In this document: in pieces, positions 14,500-23,038 of the stretch | Layout of the letters: the number at the start of each line of letters is the position of its first letter | Numbering within the stretch: the stretch's first letter is position 1 | Source of the DNA: Actinomycetes bacterium | GTDB lineage: Bacteria; Actinomycetota; Acidimicrobiia; Acidimicrobiales; Ilumatobacteraceae | Length of the DNA: 35,090 nt | Reading direction: 5' to 3' | NCBI GenBank assembly: GCA_025359865.1 | Contig: JANYDH010000056.1 | Location: forward strand, 1 to 35,090 | Program-made: the position numbers and the translations under genes | Notes under the pieces: model-generated | Databases searched by the model: none | What the model saw: the letters and a program-made list of their open reading frames with translations, nothing else | Told to the model about the DNA's origin: nothing

Positions 14500-15716
14500 A
14501 TCCACTACTGGCCTACGACACGCTCGACGCGATCAGCACCGAGACATACCGCAACGGTCCCCCGCACGAGCTGTATACGCTCATGCGCCACGAGGCCCCA
14601 ATCATCAAACACCGTGGCATCGACCCTGGTTCACCGCCATGGTTCTGGGCAATCTCACGCCATGCCGACGTGGTCGAAGTGAGCCGAACGTTCCAGACGT
14701 TTTCGTCCGCCCGCAAAGGTGCGCTCGTCAACCAGGACCGTCCCGACCTCGAGATCGCTCGGATGATGATCGACACAGACCCGCCGGATCACACCCGGTT
14801 GCGCAACATCGTCAGCCGGGGATTCACCCCGAAAGCGATGAAGCTGATGGAAGATCATTTCCACGAGGTGGCGACCCGTCTGGTTGATGACGCGCTCGCC
14901 GCCGGCGAGTTGGAGTTCGTCGAATCGGTCGCGAGCGAGTTGCCGCTGGTGGCCATCGCCGAACTCCTGGGCATCCCCTACGAGGATCGGCGCAAGGTGT
15001 TCGACTGGTCGAACCGGATGATCGGTGCGACCGATCCTGACTACTCAGGTGGGGTCGAGGATGCAACGGTTGCGGCTGCTGAGTTGTACATGTACGCCAA
15101 TGAGATGGCTGCCCAACGGCGACTCGAGCCGCGAAACGACCTCGTCACGACGCTCATCTCAGCCGACGGCGGCGACGAGTTGAGCGAGCACGAGTTCGAC
15201 CTCTTCGTGTTGCTGCTGTCGGTGGCTGGCAACGAGACCACCCGCAATGGAATCAGCCATGGGCTGCTCGCGCTCATCGAACATCCTGAGGCATTTGCCG
15301 CGCTCAAATCGGATCCGTCGCTCGTTGCATCGGGTGTCGACGAGATGTTGCGTTGGGGTACACCGGTCAACAACTTCCTGCGGACCGCCACTTGCGACAC
15401 CGTGCTCCACGGCACGCAGATCAGCGAAGGCGATGCCGTGGTGATGCTCTACGCCTCGGCCAACCGCGACGAAGACGTGTTCGCCGACCCATTCCATTTC
15501 GACATCACCCGCCATCCGAACCCGCACGTTACGTTCGGTGGAGGAGGACCGCACCACTGCCTCGGGTTCAATCTGGCCAAGATGGAGATGCGGATCTTGT
15601 TCGAGGAACTGACGGCCCGGGTCGCCAGCATCGAACTCATCGGCGAAGTGACCAAGCTGCGGTCCGCGTTCATCCACGGCATCAAGCAACTGCCAGTTCG
15701 TGTTCGCGCCAGCTAG
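14496..15716 (+). CDS. Cytochrome P450, CYP125/CYP142-like
   Basis: This 406-residue soluble P450 has I-helix AGNETT (244-249), ExxR EMLR (283-286) and a heme loop FGGGGPHHCLGFNLAK with Cys355. FSSARKGALVNQ and ARMMIDTDPPDHTRLRN are typical of sterol 26-monooxygenases of the CYP124/125/142 group. In the mycobacterial igr cluster CYP125 oxidises the terminal side-chain carbon of cholesterol and cholest-4-en-3-one. ATG 14496 overlaps the ltp2-like stop. It is last in this operon; in M. tuberculosis cyp125 is first. The ferredoxin at 17.8 kb is a candidate electron donor. The exact substrate is inferred. Confidence 0.85.
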   Translation: MNPLLAYDTLDAISTETYRNGPPHELYTLMRHEAPIIKHRGIDPGSPPWFWAISRHADVVEVSRTFQTFSSARKGALVNQDRPDLEIARMMIDTDPPDHTRLRNIVSRGFTPKAMKLMEDHFHEVATRLVDDALAAGELEFVESVASELPLVAIAELLGIPYEDRRKVFDWSNRMIGATDPDYSGGVEDATVAAAELYMYANEMAAQRRLEPRNDLVTTLISADGGDELSEHEFDLFVLLLSVAGNETTRNGISHGLLALIEHPEAFAALKSDPSLVASGVDEMLRWGTPVNNFLRTATCDTVLHGTQISEGDAVVMLYASANRDEDVFADPFHFDITRHPNPHVTFGGGGPHHCLGFNLAKMEMRILFEELTARVASIELIGEVTKLRSAFIHGIKQLPVRVRAS

Positions 15717-15796
15717 TGCCCGGTCCACGCGAGCTAGCGCTAGCGACCCCAGGGTGGATCAACTCGGCCCCATCACACGGCCCGGCACCCGTGCAT

Positions 15797-15879
15797 CAGG
15801 GCTGACCTTTGGCGTTTGGTTGTTGCCAACAGGCTGTCGCAAAATGCCCTTTAGTGGTGTGGGGGGTGAGGTTGGCCGT
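15797..15879 (+). repeat. Palindromic intergenic repeat, copy 1
   Basis: It shares ACCTTTGGCGTTTGG (15805-15819) with copy 2 and a GTGGTGTGGGGGGTGAGG block with flanks (15847-15879) that is nearly identical at 17407-17439. The middle (GTTGTTGCCAACAGG) differs from the other copies, and the right arm of the hairpin is lost here. Confidence 0.7.
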
Positions 15880-16042
15880 GACGTCGTCGTCGTTGTGGTA
15901 TCGGTCGCCGACGAAGGCGCCGGGCGGTGGACGGTGCCGCGGTCGTCGTACTGGACCCTGCTGTCCCACCGGAGCACCCAGCCAGGCAGACCACTGCGAG
16001 CACGGTGACCGCCGCACGCGCCTTTGTCCTGAGTCCGCTCAT
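15851..16042 (-). pseudogene. Lipoprotein N-terminal remnant
   Basis: The frame from ATG 16042 reads MSGLRTKARAAVTVLAVVCLAGCSGG, a basic n-region, hydrophobic core and lipobox LAGC (a standard signal peptidase II site). A Thr/Ser/Ala linker of the usual type follows. After about 40 residues it becomes arginine-rich and runs antisense into repeat copy 1, so the mature domain is missing. It may be a real short lipoprotein or a gene truncated by the repeat. There is no family assignment beyond the export signal. Confidence 0.4.
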
Positions 16043-16141
16043 ACCGACCAACCGTTCAACTTGGATCTGCACTCCGTCCAACGGTACAGATACACCGACA
16101 TGCTACGAATGAGCGACAACATCACACCCGGAGGTTCCACC

Positions 16142-17103
16142 GTGTCGAACAAGCCCTTCCGCTTCTCCATCCAGGCATCGACCGCAGTAAGCGGCGCAGC
16201 GTGGCGCGAATTGGCCCACAAAGCAGAAGACCTTGGCTACTCGACGCTCCATGTGTCTGACCACTACGTCGACGCAGCCTCGAACGGCGGGCAGTGCCTG
16301 GCCGCTGTACCGGCAATGGCCGTAGCCGCTGCAGTCACCACCACCTTGCGCGTCGGAGCACGCGTGATGTGCATCGACTACCACCACCCGGCCGTACTGG
16401 CCAAGGAAATGGCCACACTCGACCTGCTCTGCGACGGCCGGCTCGAACTCGGTCTCGGAGCGGGCTGGGTGAAGAGCGAGTACGAGGCGATGGGCCTCAC
16501 CATGGATGATGCACCCACTCGAATTGCCCGCCTGGCCGAGACCGTCGAGTTCATGAAGGCCTTCTTTACGGGCGATCCACTCGACGTGGACGGCGCAAAC
16601 GTCACAGCAAAGGGATTCAAGGGCGAACCGCGGCCGGTACAGCAGCCGCACCCGCCGATCATCATCGGCGGCGGGGCGCGGCGCGGCGCGTACTCACCTA
16701 CGCCGGAAGCGCTGCAAACATCGTCAGCTTCAACTTCAACAACCGTGCAGGTTTCGTCGGTCCCGATGGTGTGCGGTCGTCGTCGGCTGCAGCGATGGAC
16801 GACAAGATCGGTTGGGTCCGCGAGGGTGCCGGCGATCGCTTCAACGAGATCGAACTCGAAGTCGGCGCGTACTTCACCGTCATCACCGATGACCCGAGCA
16901 CCGTCGCCGCAAAGATGGGCGGCATGTTCGGCCTGTCGGGCGACGAGATGGCCGAGCATCCCAATGCACTCATCGGTTCGATTGAGCAGATCTGCGACAT
17001 GCTCCTCGCCCGTCGGGAACGTTACGGGTTCAGTTATGTGAGCGTGTCGGACCGCAACGCCGATGCGTTTGCGCCGGTAGTCGCCCGCCTTGCAGGCCGC
17101 TAG
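16142..17103 (+). pseudogene. LLM-class F420-dependent oxidoreductase, frameshifted
   Basis: GTG 16142 has GGAGG seven bases upstream. The first frame encodes an LLM barrel (FRFSIQASTAVSG, LHVSDHY, LELGLGAGWVKSEYEAMGL, PPIIIGGGARR). The second frame resumes with LTYAGSAANIVSFNF and ends GFSYVSVSDRNADAFAPVV at TAG 17101-17103. The two frames join if five bases are removed from the GGCGC tandem run at about 16675-16690, so a 5-bp duplication caused the shift. Both halves are otherwise well preserved. Intact, it would be an approximately 319-residue F420-type enzyme, possibly serving the same catabolic block. Assembly or base-calling error is a real alternative. Confidence 0.75.
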
Positions 17104-17360
17104 GCCTGCGCCGCAGAAGTTGGTTCAACGTGGGGGTCGACTGATCCGGACGTGCGCGTGACGCAGTTCGCGTACCTCGCCGTCCCTGGCGAACCTGTCG
17201 GCAGCCAATGATCACCACGCCGAGAAGCGTCACAGGTCATGCCGGCGGGGCCCTGGCCAACCGGCGGTGTTCGGATCGCGTCACGCTCCTAGGCAACTGA
17301 CCAGCCGAGTTGCCGCTGACTCCTCCACGATGGGGGCGGGTGATTCGGTTCCCTATGCCC

Positions 17361-17439
17361 AACCTTTGGCGTTTGGCTGTCACTGACAACAACCCAACGC
17401 CAAACGTCCTTTGGTGGTGTGGGGGGTGAGGTTGGCCGT
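17361..17439 (+). repeat. Palindromic intergenic repeat, copy 2
   Basis: TTTGGCGTTTGG (17365-17376) pairs with CCCAACGCCAAA (17393-17404) with one mismatch, around a CTGTCACTGACAACAA loop. The right flank 17407-17439 (CCTTTGGTGGTGTGGG and onward) repeats that of copy 1. Confidence 0.8.
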
Positions 17440-17670
17440 CTGGTCGTGTTATCGGCAACGGTGTCATGGTTGTTGCTGAACTCGTGGTTGTGCCGCAACA
17501 GTCGGCTCAACGTCGGCGACTCACAGCCCGCCGGCCGGGCCTACCCGTTGTTGCGGTACCGAGTCGCGTCGAGATATCGGCGCTGGCGACATGAAAGTCG
17601 ACGCGATCCTGCCCGCGCGACCGCACGGCCAGGATCGGGATCGGGATCGGGTACCGCCAACCCCGCCCGC

Positions 17671-17725
17671 AATGCGCGACAGCTCACTGACAACAACCCA
17701 ACGCCAAACGTCAGCCCTGACCAGC
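17671..17725 (-). repeat. Palindromic intergenic repeat, copy 3 (inverted)
   Basis: Bases 17685-17708 (ACTGACAACAACCCAACGCC...) match the right arm and loop of copies 2 and 4. Read on the minus strand the segment also matches copy 1 (TCAGGGCTGAC, TTTGGCGTT, GCTGTCGC). Only one hairpin arm is present. Confidence 0.7.
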
Positions 17726-17798
17726 GGGCCCGATCACTGACGCGGTCTTCCACCAAACACCGTCTTCATTCAACGAACTCTTGCGTGGATCCAGGCCG

Positions 17799-18086
17799 CT
17801 AAAGCACGAGCGTTTCTACCATGGCTCGCGCGGCAGCCTTGTCGGCGAACCACAGGGCATTCACCGCGATCCACGCGACAGCCGCGGCCGGAGGGCCGGC
17901 CTCGGTGAAGATTGCCCCAACCGGGCACGCCGGGCGGCACAAATCGCACCCGATGCAAGAATCGGGATCGATGTAGCAAACTCGATCCTCGGCGTCGGCG
18001 TGGATGCAATCGACCGGACACACTTCGATGCACGACCGGTCCATGACATCGATGCAAGGGTCGGTGATCACGTAGACAGACGGCAC
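17799..18086 (-). CDS. 7Fe-type ferredoxin (FdxA-like)
   Basis: The 95-residue protein starts at GTG 18086 with GAGGAAG eight bases upstream; the longer open frame to 18302 is not supported. The pattern YVITDPCIDVMDRSCIEVCP followed by CIGCDLCRPACPVGAIF gives one cluster of the C-x7-C-x3-CP type and one C-x2-C-x2-C-x3-CP site. This is as in FdxA ferredoxins carrying [3Fe-4S] and [4Fe-4S] centres. The C-terminal tail (AVAWIAVNALWFADKAAARAM) is typical of actinobacterial members. It is a plausible electron donor to the nearby P450s, though no reductase gene is visible. Confidence 0.85.
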   Translation of the reverse strand: MPSVYVITDPCIDVMDRSCIEVCPVDCIHADAEDRVCYIDPDSCIGCDLCRPACPVGAIFTEAGPPAAAVAWIAVNALWFADKAAARAMVETLVL

Positions 18087-18165
18087 GGCGGTGACTTCCT
18101 CGTTGAAATCGGCGGCCGCAGCGTAGTTGCCATGGCTGTTGATCTCATCCCTGGCGGCGCGGCTA

Positions 18166-20664
18166 CTACAACGGAAGCTGTGCTTGGCCGAGTGGCACGT
18201 GGCTGGGTGCATCGGTCGGCGCTGTGGCGAGTGGACGTGCCTTGCCAGAACCGGGCGGAGACAGCAGATTGACGACGGAGGCGACCACGCCGTCGAAGGC
18301 ACGGATCTTGGCCGGGGCTGCTTCTCGCGCCAACAGCGCGATCGCGCTGCGTGTCACCATCAGCAACTCTCCTTCGGCCGAGCGCCCGAGGATCTCGGTC
18401 TCGGAACTGCCGGACACGGCAACGATCTCGCCCTGCCGACCGGGGGCCACGGAGATCCGTACGCCCTTGCCGGCCCTGCCCTGCACGAAGATCGCCTCGG
18501 CAGGGACACGCTTCGCAGCGCCCCGCGCGTGGAACACCGCGAGTTCACCACCCTCTGGAGCAGTGGTGGCACCAACCACACGATCGGTGCCAGAGAGTTT
18601 GATGCCACGGACACCAGCTGCGGTGCGTCCCATTGGACGAACATCGTCGGGTAGGAACCGGATGACCTGGCCCGCCGCGGTGACCATCGCAATCGGTGTG
18701 CCGGGCTGCGGACACGAGAACGCCGCTACCACTCGCTCGCCGTCTTCGAGTTTGATGATCGAGATGCCGCCCTTGCGATCGCCGCCTGCGAGATCGACGC
18801 CGCTGATTCGCTTGATCGTGCCGAGCGACGTAGCGAGCAACAAGTCGTCCATCGGATCTGGCGGTGACAAGAACAGCAAGATCCGTTCAGTGGGTACCAA
18901 CTGGATGATGTTCTGCAGTGCCGTGGCCTTGTCGGAAGGAATGACATTGCCGAGCACACGGTGGAACTGACCGCTGTCGGTCAGTACGGCAAGGGTTGAT
19001 GCCGTGGACATCGGCACGCGCTGCATGGCGACCTGGCCCTTCACGTCGCGCGCCTTGGTGAGGTCCTTGAATGCCTGGACATACCCCGACGCGGTGAACA
19101 CGACCTCGATCGGGACGTCGATAACGGCAGCCGACGGTAGCGCTGCGGTGACCGAAGCGATCTCGGTCTGACGCTCGATTCCCTCGAACGCCTTGGCCGC
19201 CTCGGCAAGTTCGGTCGACACCTGTCGACGAAGTGCCGCCGGTGAGGTGATGAGCTTGTTCAGTTTGGCTTGCTCGGCCCGCAGCGTCGTCGCTTCCTTG
19301 GCGAACTCGATGCGCGCATCCTCGGTGAGTCGACCAAGACTCAGATCGAGCACCGCATCGGCCTGAAACTCGGTAAGGCCAAACGCCTCGACCAAGTTGA
19401 CGAGCGCCACAGCACGAGATTTGGACGTACGGATGATCGCGATCGCCCGATCGATGTCGAGCAGCACGAGCGCGTAGCCGTCGAGGCGATCGAGACGAAT
19501 GCCGATGAGTTCAAGCCGACGCACGCTGCGTCCGGTGATGACCCGCACACGATGATCGATCCATGCCTGCAGCAACGTGAGCACGTTGTAGAGCCGCACC
19601 CGACCCGTCTCGTCGAGGAAATGCATCTTGACCGTGTTCGACACCTGGAGATCGGTGCACTTCAACAGTGCCACTGCCATTTGATCGGGATCGACACCAG
19701 TGGCAACCCGCACGAAAATGCGAGTCGACCCACCTGCTGACTCGTCATTACAGTCGATGATCCCGGGAAGGTCACCAATGGCCACCGCATCGTCGACGTT
19801 GGTACAGAACTTCGTGATCGAGGCAAGGCCCGAGCCGTTGTGCGGAAGCGCTGTCACCACGATGGCTTGCGAGCCGCGCGTTCCAGTTTCGATCTCCCAT
19901 CGGCCGCGCACGCGGATGGTGCCACTCCCCCGGGCGTAGATCTCGGCGAGTTCGTGGCCGTTGATCACCTGCGACGGACCCGGATAGTCGGGACCCTGGA
20001 TGAAGGTCATCATGTCGGCCGCTGTCGCCTTGGGGTTGGTGAGCAGATGCTGTGCGGCGGCGATGACTTCTGCCGGATTGTGGGTGGGGAGGTGCGACGT
20101 GAGGCCGACGGCAACGCCGAACGAACCGTTGATGAGCGCGTTCGGGAACTCCGCAGGCAGCACCACCGGCTCGAGTTCGGTGTTGTCGTAGTTGTCGCGC
20201 ATGTCGACGGTGCCATCGGTGACCCCGGCGAGCAGTAGCTCAGCGACCGGGCCGAGCCGGGTCTCGGTGTAGCGGCTCGCTGCGGGACCGAAATCGGGTG
20301 ACCCATAGTTGCCATGGAAGTCGAGCAGCGGAGCAAGGAGCGAAAACGGCTGGGCCATGCGGGCGAGCGCATCGTAGATCGAGCTGTCGCCGTGAGGATG
20401 AAACCTGGCCATCGTGTCGCCGACCGGACGCGCCGACTTCACGAACGGACGTGAGGATGCGTAGCCCTGATCGTGCATGTCCCACAGGATCCGGCGGTGG
20501 ACGGTCTTCAACCCATCGGCCGATGACGGTATCGACCGACCCTCGATGACCTCGACGCTGTAATCGAAGTGATCGGTTTCGAGAGCGTCGGCTGCCTCGG
20601 CGAGGTCGATCTGCTCGATGTATGGCGTCTCGTCGACTGGTGACGGCTTCGACTTGCGGGTCAT
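18166..20664 (-). CDS. parC: Type II topoisomerase subunit A (ParC/GyrA family)
   Basis: The 832-residue product has the winged-helix core with catalytic Tyr132 (AASRYTETRLGPV) and the quinolone-resistance region HPHGDSSIYDALARM. Ser94 and Asp98 occupy the wild-type positions of GyrA Ser83 and Asp87. A long coiled-coil segment and a six-bladed beta-pinwheel C-terminal domain follow; a GyrA box is not evident to me, which favours topoisomerase IV-type ParC. It overlaps parE by ATGA (20661-20664) and is translated after it. It cuts and religates DNA to decatenate chromosomes. A gyrase pair elsewhere is assumed, not seen. Confidence 0.85.
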   Translation of the reverse strand: MTRKSKPSPVDETPYIEQIDLAEAADALETDHFDYSVEVIEGRSIPSSADGLKTVHRRILWDMHDQGYASSRPFVKSARPVGDTMARFHPHGDSSIYDALARMAQPFSLLAPLLDFHGNYGSPDFGPAASRYTETRLGPVAELLLAGVTDGTVDMRDNYDNTELEPVVLPAEFPNALINGSFGVAVGLTSHLPTHNPAEVIAAAQHLLTNPKATAADMMTFIQGPDYPGPSQVINGHELAEIYARGSGTIRVRGRWEIETGTRGSQAIVVTALPHNGSGLASITKFCTNVDDAVAIGDLPGIIDCNDESAGGSTRIFVRVATGVDPDQMAVALLKCTDLQVSNTVKMHFLDETGRVRLYNVLTLLQAWIDHRVRVITGRSVRRLELIGIRLDRLDGYALVLLDIDRAIAIIRTSKSRAVALVNLVEAFGLTEFQADAVLDLSLGRLTEDARIEFAKEATTLRAEQAKLNKLITSPAALRRQVSTELAEAAKAFEGIERQTEIASVTAALPSAAVIDVPIEVVFTASGYVQAFKDLTKARDVKGQVAMQRVPMSTASTLAVLTDSGQFHRVLGNVIPSDKATALQNIIQLVPTERILLFLSPPDPMDDLLLATSLGTIKRISGVDLAGGDRKGGISIIKLEDGERVVAAFSCPQPGTPIAMVTAAGQVIRFLPDDVRPMGRTAAGVRGIKLSGTDRVVGATTAPEGGELAVFHARGAAKRVPAEAIFVQGRAGKGVRISVAPGRQGEIVAVSGSSETEILGRSAEGELLMVTRSAIALLAREAAPAKIRAFDGVVASVVNLLSPPGSGKARPLATAPTDAPSHVPLGQAQLPL

Positions 20665-22706
20665 GCGGCGTCTCCGGGACGCGCGGTCGGAGCAGACTCG
20701 TCACCGATTTCGAGTGTCTGCCCGGACCGAGCGAGAAACCAGTCGAGCCGCGGCTCGACCTTCGGGCCGAACAGCAGCCGCGTCATCGAGTCGAGCCGAG
20801 CTGGTTCGTTGACCACGATCTGAGTGACCCGGCGAACCCGCGGATCAATCGCCGTCTTCAGCTCGTGAGCATCCATCTCGCCTAGACCCTTCAATCGGCC
20901 GAACGGCGCTTTGTGCGTGGGATGCTGTTCCAAGAACGCTGTCTTGGCACGGTCGTCGGCGATGTAGATCCGCTCGCCGCGCACCACCGTCGAGTACAAC
21001 GGGGGCTGGGCGACGAAAAAGCGGCCAGCCTCGAGCACACCGGGCATCCACCGGTGAAAGAAGATCGTCAGCAGACCACGAATGTGTTGGCCATCCACAT
21101 CGGCGTCGGCGACAGCGAGGATGCGGTCGTAACGCATCTTGTCGATGTCGAAGTCGTTGCCGATGCCGGCGCCGAGCGACAAGACGAGATCGGCGATGGA
21201 GCCGTCTTTGACGAGCTTGTCGAGGGTCGTACGGATGCTGTTGGCCGGCTTGCCTTTGATCGGCAGCACCGCCTGGATCGACGGGTCACGAGCATCGAGG
21301 GTGGTACCACCGGCCGAGTCGCCTTCGACGATAAGCAACTCGGTTGGACGGCCCAACAGGTTTTTACGGGTGCAGTCACGCAACTTGGCCGGCAGCCCGT
21401 TGGGACGTGCGCTCGACGCCCTCGCCAACAGGGCCTTCGCTGCGTCTTTGTCGGCCGTCGACTTGGTGCGGATACGCATCGTTGCCACCGCCGAGTCGGC
21501 GACCCGTTTGGCATCGACAGGATTCTCCTCGAGCCATGCGGTGAGCTGCGGCAAGATCACGCTGCGAACATGGGCGGCGACCTCGGTGGTCATCAGCTTC
21601 GACTTGGCGTTACCGGCGAACTGCGGCGAGGGGGTCATCACCGAAACGACTGCGACGGCACCTTCGAAGATGTCACGCGTGGTCGGTGCGGACTCTTTCT
21701 CCTTCAGCAGACCCCTATCGGCAATGTACTTCTGCACCGCCTCGGTGACTGCTCGGCGGGTTCCATCGAGATGGGTTCCCCCGTCGGGATTGGCGACCCC
21801 GTTCGCGTACCCGAAGCAGGTGTCACGATCGCTGTCGGCCCACACGATCGACATTGCGACGGTGGTGCCACGCACCTCGCCGTGGAACGACAACACAGGC
21901 GAGATCAGGGCGCGGTCGGTGACGAGTTCGGCGACGAGATCGGCGACGCCACCTGACGAGAACCACGTCTGCTCGGCTTCGCGACCGCGCCGACGGTCGC
22001 GCATGATGAACGAAACGCCCGGGTGGATGAAGCTCTTGTGCCGGAACCGGTCGGCGACGATGCGAGTGGACCACCGCTGCGCGTCGAGCGCCGCACCGTG
22101 TTCGTCGTGGAACAAGGTGATGTCGGGCCAGAACGTGATGATGGTTCCGGTCTGCGGCTTGCCGCCGGGGCCCTTTGGAACACGGCCGGATATCTGTACC
22201 GGGCCGTCGGGCACACCGAGGGCTGGGCCCTTCGACCCCGCACCCTTTGCGTTGGTGACCGCGCGGTACGTCTGGGTGTAGCGCGAGCCATCACGCCACA
22301 CCTCGGCATCGACCCGCGCGGACATCGCTGTAACGACCGACGCGCCGACCCCGTGCAGCCCCCCAGAAACCTTGTAACCGCCATCGCCGAACTTTCCGCC
22401 GGCGTTCGTCTCGGTGAGCACGACATCGAGTGCCGAGCGGCCCTTGTGCGGACCGTCTTTCATCGCATCGACAGGGATACCACGACCGAAATCTTGCACC
22501 GCGACAGAGCCATCGTCGTTGAGGGTCACGATCACCCTGTCACCGTGGCCGGCCATGACCTCGTCAACTGCGTTGTCGACCAACTCCCAGATCAGGTGGT
22601 GGAGGGCTGCGATATCAGTCGCCCCGAGATACATCTCGGGGCGCAGCCGTACGTGGCCGAGCCCGGTCAGCGTCTGGATCTGGGCTGCCGTGTAGTCGGT
22701 AGACAT
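20661..22706 (-). CDS. parE: Type II topoisomerase subunit B (ParE/GyrB family)
   Basis: The 681-residue product has a GHKL ATPase domain (ELVDNAVDE with Glu41 and Asn45; DFGRGIPVD; GGLHGVGASVV), a transducer domain and a TOPRIM domain (LLIVEGDSAGG and VADADVDGQHI, the metal-binding DxD). The C-terminus has LKGLGEMDAHEL, the GyrB/ParE tail contacting subunit A. It starts at ATG 22706 with GAGGAA ten bases upstream. It is the first gene of parE-parC. A GAAC-N4-GTTC box and a TACACT -10 lie about 130-150 bases upstream, suggesting damage-responsive control. Confidence 0.85.
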   Translation of the reverse strand: MSTDYTAAQIQTLTGLGHVRLRPEMYLGATDIAALHHLIWELVDNAVDEVMAGHGDRVIVTLNDDGSVAVQDFGRGIPVDAMKDGPHKGRSALDVVLTETNAGGKFGDGGYKVSGGLHGVGASVVTAMSARVDAEVWRDGSRYTQTYRAVTNAKGAGSKGPALGVPDGPVQISGRVPKGPGGKPQTGTIITFWPDITLFHDEHGAALDAQRWSTRIVADRFRHKSFIHPGVSFIMRDRRRGREAEQTWFSSGGVADLVAELVTDRALISPVLSFHGEVRGTTVAMSIVWADSDRDTCFGYANGVANPDGGTHLDGTRRAVTEAVQKYIADRGLLKEKESAPTTRDIFEGAVAVVSVMTPSPQFAGNAKSKLMTTEVAAHVRSVILPQLTAWLEENPVDAKRVADSAVATMRIRTKSTADKDAAKALLARASSARPNGLPAKLRDCTRKNLLGRPTELLIVEGDSAGGTTLDARDPSIQAVLPIKGKPANSIRTTLDKLVKDGSIADLVLSLGAGIGNDFDIDKMRYDRILAVADADVDGQHIRGLLTIFFHRWMPGVLEAGRFFVAQPPLYSTVVRGERIYIADDRAKTAFLEQHPTHKAPFGRLKGLGEMDAHELKTAIDPRVRRVTQIVVNEPARLDSMTRLLFGPKVEPRLDWFLARSGQTLEIGDESAPTARPGDAA

Positions 22707-23038
22707 CGGTGGTTGGTTCCTCGAAAGCTCCGGGTAAAAAGGCGGGTCGTCGGTTGATCATCTTCGCGGACGGAACGGGCCGAACCGGTGGATGCGGGTC
22801 ACACCGACCGGCGACGGCCCGGCCCGGCCCGAGGTTGCAGTGTAGCGAACATGTGTTCCCAGCGGTGGTACCTGTGACTGCTGGCCGGTTGGCCTCGAAC
22901 CAGCACGTCTGTGAGTTTCGGTGCAGACTGAGCCGCCGGAACCTCACGAACCAGGTGTCCACCCCGATCCTGTGGCGTGGCGGTGGCTAGTTCTTGACCA
23001 GCTAGTGTCGGCCGGACGGACTACTGGGGAGGTCGGCG
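22707..23038. other. Divergent intergenic region, parE / P450
   Basis: This 332-base gap holds the LexA-like box and -10 for parE (22839-22858), a TTGACC hexamer at 22994-22999 and a GGGGAGG ribosome-binding site at 23026-23032 for the P450. No gene is seen. Confidence 0.6.
22839..22858 (-). promoter_or_regulatory. LexA-like SOS box overlapping the parE promoter
   Basis: GAAC-ATGT-GTTC (22847-22858) matches the actinobacterial LexA core GAAC-N4-GTTC. On the minus strand it directly abuts a -10 hexamer TACACT (22844-22839), so LexA binding would block this promoter. One short motif can occur by chance. Confidence 0.5.

Larger units (their letters stand above)
15717..16141. other. Intergenic stretch with repeat and lipoprotein-like frame
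   Basis: This 425-base gap contains copy 1 of the palindromic repeat family (15797-15879), a minus-strand lipoprotein-like frame (15851-16042) and a GGAGG at 16130-16134 that serves the next gene. Near 15733-15742 CTAGCGCTAG is a short perfect palindrome. Confidence 0.6.
17104..17798. other. Long intergenic stretch with repeats, no gene seen
   Basis: This roughly 700-base gap between convergent genes contains repeat copies 2 (17361-17439) and 3 (17671-17725, inverted), plus a short GGGATC-type tandem run near 17632-17652. Open frames are mostly the repeats read in translation and resemble no family. Confidence 0.6.

Noticed and set aside
20913-22281. Long plus-strand open frames opposite parE
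   Set aside because: They mirror the parE coding sequence and contain no motifs.
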